64,000 bases of DNA from Chitinophagaceae bacterium (lineage in GTDB: Bacteria; Bacteroidota; Bacteroidia; Chitinophagales; UBA10324): positions 806,001 through 870,000 of the forward strand of contig JADJAG010000008.1 of the NCBI GenBank assembly GCA_016704325.1, read 5' to 3'. Every line of letters starts with the position of its first letter. The first letter of the stretch is position 1. The notes beneath the pieces are model-generated. The model did no database searches. It saw nothing but the letters and a program-made list of their open reading frames with translations, and was not told the origin of the DNA. Positions 17,403 through 25,717 of the stretch are shown one piece after another. The position numbers and the translations under genes were made by a program.

Positions 17403-19793
17403 ATGAAGAAACTTTTAACATTAGCAGCGGTACTGCTGGTTGGACTCACCCAGGTATACGGTTCCATCATCACCGTATCGGGTTACATTACCTCCAATAC
17501 CACATGGACCAGTAACAACACATACCGTCTGAGCGGTTTTGTGTATGTAAACAACAATGCAACGCTCACCATTCAGCCCGGAACATTGATTCAGGGCGAA
17601 AAATCAACCAAGGGTACTTTAATCATTACGCGTGGCGCCAAACTGGTAGCTGATGGTTTACCCTGCCAGCCAATTGTTTTTACTTCTGAACAACCACAAG
17701 GCACACGAACTTATGGTGACTGGGGCGGTATCATCCTTCTTGGAAAAGCCACCATCAACCAAGCAGGTGGCGAAGCCATTATTGAAGGAGGTGTGGATGA
17801 TGGAGAAGGTAATGCTACTTATGGCGGTGGCCTTACTCCGGATGACAATGATAACTCTGGTATTCTCCGGTATGTACGCATTGAATACCCGGGCATAGCA
17901 TTCCAACCAAACAATGAAACAAACGGACTTACAATGGGCGGAGTTGGACGCGGAACTACCATTGAATATGTTCAAGTAAGCTATGGTGGAGATGACAGTT
18001 TTGAGTGGTTTGGCGGAACAGTTAACTGCAAATACCTGATCGCTTTCAGGGGATTGGATGATGATTTCGATTCCGACAATGGTTACTCCGGAAAAGTGCA
18101 ATTCGCTGTATCCTTACGTGATCCGAATATTGCTGATGTATCTTCCTCAAATGGCTTTGAATCAGACAATGATGCAACAGGTTCTGCCAATTCTCCGAAA
18201 ACATCCGCATTGTTTTGTAATGTTTCTTCATTCGGCCCTTTGGCAACCACCAGTACTACTATCAACAGTCTTTATAAACGCGGACAACACCTGAGACGCA
18301 ATACCGCGGCTTCAACATATAATTCCATTATTGCAGGATGGCCGGATGGTGTTTTCATTGACGGTACAACCACCATTGATAACTGGTGCGCTACTACCCT
18401 GCAATTTGAGAACAATGTGATTTCAGGTTACACCCTCAATTCTGCTACTCCTGCTTCAGGCGGAACGGCTGCTTGCTTCACCAGCGGTGCATTCTTAACC
18501 TCCACTTCTGTTTATGCTGACAATGCAAGCCTTCAGATTACTGATCCATTCAATCTTTCCAGTCCGAATTTTGTACCTCAGGGCGGTTCCCCTGTTTTGA
18601 GCGGTGCAAGTTTCACCAACCCACGCCTTACAGATCCTTTCTTTACTTCCGTAAGCTATCGTGGTGCTTTTGGAACTACTGACTGGACGAAAGTATGGGC
18701 CAACTGGGATCCGAACAATACCACTTATGCTTCCAGCGCAGCCATCAACCTTGCTCCAACTCTTACCTCTTCTATCACCAAATCAACCTGCCCTGCAACC
18801 GGTGCAATCAACCTGACCGTTGCCGGTGGCATTGCTCCATTCACTTATCTTTGGTCGAATGGTGCTACTACAGAAGATATTTCTGCTCTGAATGCTGCTA
18901 CTTATACTGTAACCGTTAGCTCAGGATCTTGCACTAAAGTGGGTACTTACGTAGTAGCCAGCGCAAATATTCCCAAACCAACTAACGTAACGGTTAACAA
19001 CAAGACGGCCTGCTCCATGCAATTGAACTGGAATGCTGTTGCTGTTGCTTCAGGATATAAACTCCGCATCAGGTTAACAGGTGTAACTGATTGGACCAAT
19101 GTTCCCGGTACCATCACTGCGCTTACTTACACTTTTACAGGTTTGGTTCCGAATACATCTTATGATGTATCTATTGCTACAGTTTGCCCCAGCGGTGATA
19201 AGAGCAAATTTGTTCAAAAAACCGAGCTTACCACCAATGGTTGTGCGCAGCCTACCAATGGAGCAGCAAGTAACATCACTTCAACAACTGCTACATTAAG
19301 CTGGACAGGTACCTGCAATGGTTTAACTTACAATCTACAGTATCGTAAGACCGGAACTATTACCTGGACAAGCGTAAATACTGCTTCAACCAGTGCTAAT
19401 ATCAGCGGACTTACTGCCAATACTTCTTATGATTACCGTGTTAGAAGTGAGTGTGGTGGTGGAAACAATTCAGCTTACTTTGCTATCCAGTCATTCAGTA
19501 CCACTTTACGTCTTGGAATGGAAGCTGCTGAACTGGCTATTAAAGGAGTGAATATCTTCCCAAATCCTGCAAAGGATAATGTAAGTGTAGAAATTACTTC
19601 AACCACTACCAAGATCGTTAATATCGCTCTTGTAAATTCACTCGGACAGATTGTTGACCGGATGGATAATGTAACTGTTGATGGAACGATTACCCGCACC
19701 ATTGATCTGAAGAAAATGAATAGCGGTATGTACTATATAAATATCTACGACGGTCAGGATATTCTTTCCCACCAACTCGTAATTACCAAATAA
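17403..19793 (+). CDS. T9SS-secreted beta-helix-like surface protein with SprB and fibronectin III domains
   Basis: Protein of 796 residues. A signal peptide ends near residue 20. Residues about 21-440 form a domain with YGDWGGIILLGKA, IEGGVDDG, RYVRIEYPG and SNGFESDNDATG; it is shared with the protein at 25718 and looks like a right-handed beta-helix. Then come an SprB-like repeat (about 450-518, FTYLWSNGATTEDIS), two fibronectin type III domains (about 523-612 and 613-700) and a T9SS type A tail (about 715-796, ending HQLVITK). A strong terminator follows. Close relatives often accompany TonB receptors and phosphatases, as here; the molecular role is unknown. Confidence 0.85.
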   Translation: MKKLLTLAAVLLVGLTQVYGSIITVSGYITSNTTWTSNNTYRLSGFVYVNNNATLTIQPGTLIQGEKSTKGTLIITRGAKLVADGLPCQPIVFTSEQPQGTRTYGDWGGIILLGKATINQAGGEAIIEGGVDDGEGNATYGGGLTPDDNDNSGILRYVRIEYPGIAFQPNNETNGLTMGGVGRGTTIEYVQVSYGGDDSFEWFGGTVNCKYLIAFRGLDDDFDSDNGYSGKVQFAVSLRDPNIADVSSSNGFESDNDATGSANSPKTSALFCNVSSFGPLATTSTTINSLYKRGQHLRRNTAASTYNSIIAGWPDGVFIDGTTTIDNWCATTLQFENNVISGYTLNSATPASGGTAACFTSGAFLTSTSVYADNASLQITDPFNLSSPNFVPQGGSPVLSGASFTNPRLTDPFFTSVSYRGAFGTTDWTKVWANWDPNNTTYASSAAINLAPTLTSSITKSTCPATGAINLTVAGGIAPFTYLWSNGATTEDISALNAATYTVTVSSGSCTKVGTYVVASANIPKPTNVTVNNKTACSMQLNWNAVAVASGYKLRIRLTGVTDWTNVPGTITALTYTFTGLVPNTSYDVSIATVCPSGDKSKFVQKTELTTNGCAQPTNGAASNITSTTATLSWTGTCNGLTYNLQYRKTGTITWTSVNTASTSANISGLTANTSYDYRVRSECGGGNNSAYFAIQSFSTTLRLGMEAAELAIKGVNIFPNPAKDNVSVEITSTTTKIVNIALVNSLGQIVDRMDNVTVDGTITRTIDLKKMNSGMYYINIYDGQDILSHQLVITK

Positions 19794-19822
19794 AGCCTGC
19801 CAGTTAGAAATTGTGGCGAATC

Positions 19823-19855
19823 GCGGGGCGACTGAAAAGTCGTCCCGCTTTTTTT
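19823..19855 (+). terminator. Rho-independent terminator
   Basis: GCGGGGCGACT (19823-19833) pairs with AGTCGTCCCGC (19838-19848) around a GAAA loop, with one G-U pair, and is followed by seven T. It lies 30 bases after the stop of the first beta-helix-like gene. Confidence 0.93.
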
Positions 19856-20036
19856 ATACAAGATGATGTTGCGCACAAAGTTGTTCATACAAGGAAATCA
19901 ATAAGATTTCATGCTCAATGAATAGGTTGGAAGGATGACGAAGCCACTACTTCCACTTAGTGCTGCTTCTCAGCTTAAGAATTAGAAGGTCGAATCCGGA
20001 TGATTTTCAGCCCTGGGAGAAATCTGCAAATGATAT

Positions 20037-20510
20037 TTACCGGATAGCCGGCTCAAAATTCAAATGCTCAATCAAATGTGAACGCCCATCCTGAAGTTCC
20101 TTAATGAATCGCTTAACCACTTTCTGAATTAAGTCACGCTGTTTCCTGTATTGATCAATAATATACTGATCAGTTCCTTCAAACCTAACAGGATTTTCAA
20201 ACATCCAGTGCAGGCGCACTAATGCGGATGGGAATACTTCACAATGTTTTAACTCATGGTCATTGCAAAGCACAATGACATAGTGCATGGTTTCTTCAAA
20301 CCGCGTAAAATACGAAACATCCTTTGCCGGCTCAAAAGCGATATTCATTTTAATTTCCTGCATCACTTCTTCCGCAAACGCATTTCGATAACCTGCCTTA
20401 ACACCGGCACTGAATGCGTTAAACTTTGCTGCACCATATTTTGATAAAAACGCTGCAGCCATCCGGCTTCTGGAACCATTATCCTCATCTACAAACAAAA
20501 CATTGATCAT
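20037..20510 (-). CDS. Low-molecular-weight phosphatase/arsenate reductase homologue lacking the catalytic cysteine
   Basis: Protein of 157 residues with the fold signature of the LMW-PTP/ArsC superfamily: N-terminal strand INVLFV, phosphate-loop position, then RMAAAFL, the AFSAGVKAG strand, and a late Asn-Pro...Gly segment with YRKQRDLIQK. The loop reads D8-EDNGS-R14 where active members have Cys-x5-Arg, so the nucleophile is replaced by Asp; the second conserved cysteine is Ser13. Asp is encoded GAT, two base changes from a Cys codon, so a single error cannot explain it. Catalysis by the normal route is excluded; a binding or regulatory role is likely. No ars genes are nearby. Confidence 0.75.
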   Translation of the reverse strand: MINVLFVDEDNGSRSRMAAAFLSKYGAAKFNAFSAGVKAGYRNAFAEEVMQEIKMNIAFEPAKDVSYFTRFEETMHYVIVLCNDHELKHCEVFPSALVRLHWMFENPVRFEGTDQYIIDQYRKQRDLIQKVVKRFIKELQDGRSHLIEHLNFEPAIR

Positions 20511-20816
20511 ACTGATCTTTTTTCAAAAGTATCGGGTTAACTTAAACACTTTGTTAAAATGTGGTTTCGTTTGTATTAATTATATGCAGACAGGCTGCTG
20601 TTCGGGCTAAATGTTTGCCATTTGAAATGGCTAGCAGGTAAAGTAAAGCAGTATATCCCTGCTGAACTAAAGCGAACACCTAGATACATAAATTTAATAC
20701 TGACGTAAAGACAAAATTCTAATTTTGAATATGCAAAGAATACGATCTATTACATCATAATAAAATTCATGTGATTACAGTCTGTAACTTTTAATTGTTC
20801 GTTAAATTAAAAAACT
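20511..20816. other. Intergenic region between divergent genes
   Basis: About 300 bases, AT-rich, between the divergent phosphatase homologue and the frame-disrupted conserved gene. No repeat array, RNA or terminator was recognised. Confidence 0.5.
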
Positions 20817-21223
20817 ATGGCAAAGGAAAAAGGAACCAAAGAAAATCCCTGAAACTTAACACACCTCCACTTACCTCTGAATACGAAATGTATAAAGACG
20901 TAAAAGATGGCAAGGAGGTAATTGTTTGTGTAGTAGGTAAGACCACCTTACTCTATGACTATCGCTGTCTTGCTGACCTCCAAACCATGTTGAAAAAACA
21001 TGGCGACTGGATGGAACTTGGCAGTGCTGATGAGCAAAAACAAGCAAAGGAGGGTACGGTAGAAGCCTGGGGACGTTCAGAAAAAAATCCTGTTGGTGGC
21101 TGGTATGGCCTTAAAAAAGGACTTAGAGGACGATTTGGTATGTACATACCTCCATTAATGGAAGCACTTGGTCTTGCAGAAGTAACCCATGATGCAAAAG
21201 GCAATAAGATGAAAGCAAAGTAA
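20817..21223 (+). pseudogene. Conserved hypothetical protein with a frameshift after codon 11
   Basis: The ATG at 20817 begins MAKEKGTKENP, then hits TGA at 20850. In the +1 frame a well-conserved body continues (TPPLTSEYEMYKDVKDGKE, LLYDYRCLADL, KHGDWMELGSADEQK, GGWYGLKKGLRGRFGMYIPP). Adding one G to make TGG at 20850 restores a single 135-residue protein reading KENPWKLNTPPLTSEY, which is what the family looks like. The function of the family is unknown; it is cytoplasmic with no membrane segments. A sequencing or assembly error is at least as likely as a true mutation, because nothing else in the gene has decayed. Confidence 0.75.
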
Positions 21224-21248
21224 GCGCCTGATAGGCACCAGGCCTGAT

Positions 21249-21280
21249 AAAAAAAAGAGCAGCAACCTGCTGCTCCTTTT
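21249..21280. terminator. Bidirectional Rho-independent terminator
   Basis: GAGCAGCA (21257-21264) pairs with TGCTGCTC (21268-21275) around ACC. Eight A precede and CTTTT follows, so it can stop transcripts from both convergent genes. Confidence 0.92.
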
Positions 21281-21310
21281 CATTTTGCTGACACAAAAAT
21301 GGGTACTATC

Positions 21311-22171
21311 TTACTTTATTGAAATTTTCCGGGCCATTCGGATACCTTCCGCTTCTACGGCTATCAGATAAATTCCATCCGGAAGATCCGTTAGTTGTAA
21401 ATGCAGCTGTTGCTCTTTTGTATGAAGCCGTTTTACAACACCTCCAACCATATTGATTACGCTGATCTCCATTCCATTTTGAATACCAACCGGACCAGTT
21501 ATGAAAACATTCTTTTCGAATGCTACAATTTTTATCCTGTTCTCTAAAATGGCATTGGGCACACCGCTTATAAAATCTGTATCCCCGGCCAGTATCGCTG
21601 AATCAGGAATAGATTGCAATGCATATTCCTTAATCGTAAACTCATTGGCAAAGCTATCAACACTCATTCGAAGCCAGCCATAATATTTTTCTTCATCTAC
21701 TTCAATGCGAAGTCCGGCATATTTGTCTTGCTGACCGAGCCAGTTGCCTAACTGAACCGGAGTACCACCACCGGATGAATAATGCTGACCAAAAACCCAA
21801 AAAAGTGAACCGTAAGCCTGCCATTCAAGGTCAGCACCAATCTTATCACCGGCCTGCATGGCTAAAGGATACACGTAACTATTTGAACCCACTGAACCTG
21901 CTATTTCATTGTCAACCGCAGAGGCAAAGCCATCCACAAACTGATTAACGGAAGGCGCTGTACCACTTTTTACCAGGAAAAAAGTAAAATCAGTTATACC
22001 ATCGTTATTCATGTCGAATGACAAACCGGTTTCACTGTCTACAAAGGTTGTATCACTGATGTTTTGATGAAGTATCTGTGCTTCGGTAACCGAAGATACA
22101 GCAAGCATAGAGCCAGCCATCAGGGAATATGATTTTAACTTCTTCTGTAAGCGGGTAGTGTCTTTGATCAT
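21311..22171 (-). CDS. T9SS-secreted hypothetical protein
   Basis: Protein of 286 residues. An unusually long, basic N-terminal region precedes the hydrophobic segment (LMAGSMLAVSSVTEAQ, cleavage near residue 32). The body is about 170 residues rich in aromatic and acidic residues (SFDMNNDGITDFTFF, VDEEKYYGWLRMSVDSFANEFTIKEYALQ). DMNNDGITD resembles a calcium-binding loop. The end (about 215-286) is a T9SS type A tail with LPDGIYLIAVEAEG and final ARKISIK. It is a simple secreted protein of unknown role, convergent with the preceding gene across the shared terminator. Confidence 0.78.
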   Translation of the reverse strand: MIKDTTRLQKKLKSYSLMAGSMLAVSSVTEAQILHQNISDTTFVDSETGLSFDMNNDGITDFTFFLVKSGTAPSVNQFVDGFASAVDNEIAGSVGSNSYVYPLAMQAGDKIGADLEWQAYGSLFWVFGQHYSSGGGTPVQLGNWLGQQDKYAGLRIEVDEEKYYGWLRMSVDSFANEFTIKEYALQSIPDSAILAGDTDFISGVPNAILENRIKIVAFEKNVFITGPVGIQNGMEISVINMVGGVVKRLHTKEQQLHLQLTDLPDGIYLIAVEAEGIRMARKISIK

Positions 22172-22569
22172 AAGTATGTTTTGTGCAAAAATTGCCTTCC
22201 AGTATTACCGGAAGGTTTCTGAAAGATTAATTTATCATCACTCACTTATATACTTACCCACAGCAGCAAGCTGTTATTCACAACAGCGACCTTTGCTTCT
22301 TATTAATTATTCCCGACACATCCATTAATGATTCGTTTACCTAAAAAAAATCTCCGCCGCAGAGCAGCGGAGTATTTTGTCAGTTACTCCCTCCTATCGC
22401 CGCAAAGCGACGGGGAATTAAACCCTTAAGAGATTAAACCCTTAAGAGATTAATTTCGCTTTAGAACATCAGATTCAACCATAACAATTTTTGAATTGAA
22501 ATTGCAATAGCAGGTCAACAGATACCCGAGGTTCTAAGATCTGATCGGTAAGCTTTTCGAAACATTTTA
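22172..22569. other. Intergenic region with a 16-base tandem repeat
   Basis: About 400 bases between divergent genes. It holds a small stem (CTCCGC...GCGGAG near 22350-22371) next to an A-run, and two exact tandem copies of ATTAAACCCTTAAGAG (22417-22432 and 22433-22448) followed by ATTAAT. TTAA recurs every 8 bases across the tandem copies. No gene was found. Confidence 0.6.
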
Positions 22570-22647
22570 TTCATCTTCCCATCATGTTGAGTTAACTATT
22601 ACTTAACATAGTCTTAATGGAAAGGTTAAACCATAGCCTGTCCTTTG
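22570..22647 (+). promoter_or_regulatory. 11-bp-phased hexamers and weak -7 box upstream of the TonB receptor
   Basis: Hexamers at 22570 (TTCATC), 22581 (ATCATG), 22592 (TTAACT), 22603 (TTAACA), 22614 (TTAATG) and 22625 (GTTAAA) lie on an 11-base grid, each with T at position 2 and A at position 4. A partial -7 box (GTCCTTTG) begins at 22640, 15 bases from the last hexamer start. The same geometry is found upstream of both beta-helix-like genes. It fits an activator-dependent promoter with tandem binding of an OmpR/PhoB-type regulator. Confidence 0.5.
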
Positions 22648-22660
22648 CAAAAAATTTATT

Positions 22661-25513
22661 ATGCAGCGGATTCTCTTTGCTTTCCTCTTTACCCTCATCA
22701 CTGTTTCTGCCCTTTTTGCTCAAGGCGGTACTATCTCCGGCCATGTAATTGACAACACTAACAGTGAGGATCTGATAGGTGCAACCGTTTCTCTGGAAAA
22801 TGACAAGAGTATTGGAACAACAACCGATATTGACGGAAGATTTTCCTTATCAGGCTTAGCTCCTGGTCAGTATAGTATTTTAGTTACTTATGTCTCCTAC
22901 AATACTAAGCTGATACAAGATGTAGAAGTAAAAGAAGGAGAAGTTACCACTATGGAAATTGCTTTGGAAAGCAACTCCAATATATTGGAAGAAGTTGTGG
23001 TAACATCAACCTGGTCGAAAGAAAATGTGAATTCGTTGCTCATCATGCAAAGAATTTCGCTTCAGTTTCTGATGGTATATCCGCTGATATTATTCGTAAA
23101 ACCCCCGACAAAAGTACCGGCGATGCGCTCAAACGGGTAAGTGGTGTAACCATACAGAATGGGAGGTTCGTAATTGTTCGTGGATTGCCCGACCGATACA
23201 ATATAGCTATGATCAATGGATCTCCGCTTCCGAGTACAGAACCCGACCGAAAAGTTTTTTCATTTGATTTGATTCCCTCCTTCCTGGTTGACAATATTAT
23301 TATTGTGAAGACTGCAGAACCGGATCTCCCCGGTGATTTTGCCGGTGGTGTTGTTACCATAAATACAAGAGATGTACCGGAGCAAAACTTTCTGAATTTT
23401 ACCATCGGCACCGGGATCAACACCCAGGCAAATTTTAATACCTGGTATTCTTATCAGGGTGGCAAAACGGACTGGCTCGGAATGGATGATGGTACACGGG
23501 CTTTGCCTTCCGGTTTTCCCGGAACGGAAACCATTACCAGCCTGGCCAACTCAGCCAATACTGAAATTCTGGATTATACCAGATTGCTACCCAATGACTG
23601 GGCTGTACAGTCTCAAAAATCCGCTCCATTGGGATTTAACGGACAGTTGGTTGGTGGCCTCAAAAAAAGGATAGGGAATTCAGCAAGTAGTTTTGCCTTA
23701 ATTGGTGGAGCAACCTATAACACCTCCAATAAGCTCTCTAAATTTGAACGGTATGATTTTGCTTCCGATGGCACGCCTCAATATGAATACTTCGATCAGC
23801 AAAGCAAAAACAATGTGGCTCTGGGGACTTTACTCAACCTTGCCTATAGTTTGAACGACAACAACCGGTTTACCTTTAAGAACTCTTATACGATTAACAC
23901 GGATGATATTATGACGGTACGCACTGGCGATGAATTCAGCAATGCGCGTGATATTGAAGGGTATTCATACAATTACATCGAAAAATACCCTGCTCACCAG
24001 TCAACTGGAAGGCTATCATTTCATTCAAGGTGCAAAAATCAAACTGGATTGGAATGCCGGCTATTCCAAAACAACTCGCGATCAACCAGATTACCGAAGG
24101 TTGGTCTATTTTAAAAACTACGAAGATTCTATCTTTTCAACCTTTGTTCCTGTAGGATCGGCTTCTCCGAATTATGGAGGAAAATTCTATTCCGATCTGT
24201 TTGAGAACAGTTACAACGTAGCTGTAAATGCTACAGTACCCTTTGTGCTTTTTGGAAATACCAGTTCATTTAAGATGGGCACTTACCACCAATGGAAGGA
24301 ACGTGAATTCGGCGCACGGGTTTTAGGTTATGTAATCTACGACCTTGGAAAATTTTACAGCGAACCGGGCAACAGCGATATCTTCTTCCAGGAACCCGGA
24401 AGTATTTTTACGCCGGAAAATATCAGTGAATCCGGTTTCAGGATTGATGAGATTACCAATCCGTCTGATGCCTACAACGCTTCCTCTGAATTGCATTCCT
24501 ACTATGCCATGTTTGATAACCAGTTGCCAGCCAAATTCCGTTTGATCTGGGGTGCAAGAATTGAATTTTTTGATCAGACACTTACCTCGTTTAAATATGG
24601 CGGAACACCGGTAGATTACAAAACCAGCTCCGCAGATTTCAGTAATCTACCATTTGATTTCCTGCCTTCAGTAAACCTTGTATATGCCCTGACCGAAAAA
24701 ATAAATTTACGCGCTGCCTATTCGAAAACAGTGGCAAGGCCTGAGTTCCGGGAAGTGGCTCCTTTCTCCTTTTATAATTTTGATGAAATGGAAAGCAGGA
24801 TCGGTAATGATTCACTTGGCCGTACCAGTATCAACAACTACGACCTGAGATTTGAAAATTTCTTTGGCAGCGGACAGGTAATCTCCGTCAGCGCATTCTA
24901 TAAAAACTTTGACAACCCCATTGAGCAAAAAGTTTATCCCGGATCAGGAGCAGGATCAAGGACCATAACCTGGGAAAATGCAGACAAAGCAACTGTATAT
25001 GGTATAGAGCTTGAGTTGAGAAAAAATCTTGACTTCCTTGGCAGGCTTACCCACTGGAACCAGTTTGATAACATCACCTTTAATACCAACCTGGCTCTTA
25101 TTAAATCTGTAGTAGATCAGTCAACTAATCCAAACTCCTGGAAACCTGAACGTCCTTTGCAAGGCCAGTCACCTTACATTATCAATTTTGGATTTACTTA
25201 TACCGAACCGGTTAGCGAGTTAGGGATCGGTCTATTCTACAATCAGATTGGAAGAAGGATTGATGCAATCGGCGACAAGAACTATCCTGACATCTACGAA
25301 AATCACCGGCCCCTTCTCGATGCACAAATCAGTAAGCGGATATTCAAAGGTGGTAGTGTGAAACTCAATATGAATGACATCCTTGCCAAGAGTCTGGTGT
25401 TCTACCAGGATCAGAATGATAATGGTAAACTGGATGAAGGAGGTGATGATACCATTATCTGTAAACAAACGCTGGGTACCAATATTTCATTTTCCTTTAG
25501 CTATAGTTTTTAG
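22661..25513 (+). pseudogene. TonB-dependent receptor interrupted by two single-base frameshifts
   Basis: It reads as one outer-membrane receptor of about 950 residues in three frame segments (22661-23050, 23051-23980, 23986-25513). Signal peptide and carboxypeptidase-like domain (GTISGHVIDNTNSEDLIGA) come first, then the plug (SVSDGISADIIRKTPDKS, RVSGVTIQNGRFVIVRGLPDRYN, PLPSTEPDRKVFSFD), then a barrel ending in NISFSFSYSF. Near 23050 one A is missing (CAAAGAAT for CAAAAGAAT); near 23983 one A is extra (run of five). The shifts compensate each other and everything else is conserved, so the gene is probably intact in the organism. No SusD partner follows. The substrate is unknown; a phosphate compound is suggested by neighbours. 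Confidence 0.88.
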
Positions 25514-25643
25514 GATGCTTATCAATTAGTTAACAGTCATTGGCCGTTTATAGCAAGTTCATTAACCAAGCAATAACAATTCATTCATTTAGTCTCATCA
25601 TGATGTATTCTATGTTACGGTAACGCTTCCAAAATGTAACCTG

Positions 25644-25699
25644 TTAACATTAAGCTAAGATTTAGGTAAGAATTGGTTAACATACCATCAATACTTTTG
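25644..25699 (+). promoter_or_regulatory. Four 11-bp-spaced TTAACA-type repeats and -7 box
   Basis: TTAACA (25644), CTAAGA (25655), GTAAGA (25666) and TTAACA (25677) are spaced exactly 11 bases, and the -7 box TACTTTTG starts at 25692. This is the clearest of the three similar regions in the window. Spacing and TTAACA core resemble PhoP/PhoB direct-repeat boxes; no -33 TTTG is present, as expected for an activator-dependent promoter. Confidence 0.6.
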
Positions 25700-25717
25700 C
25701 CGCAAACAAATAGAATC

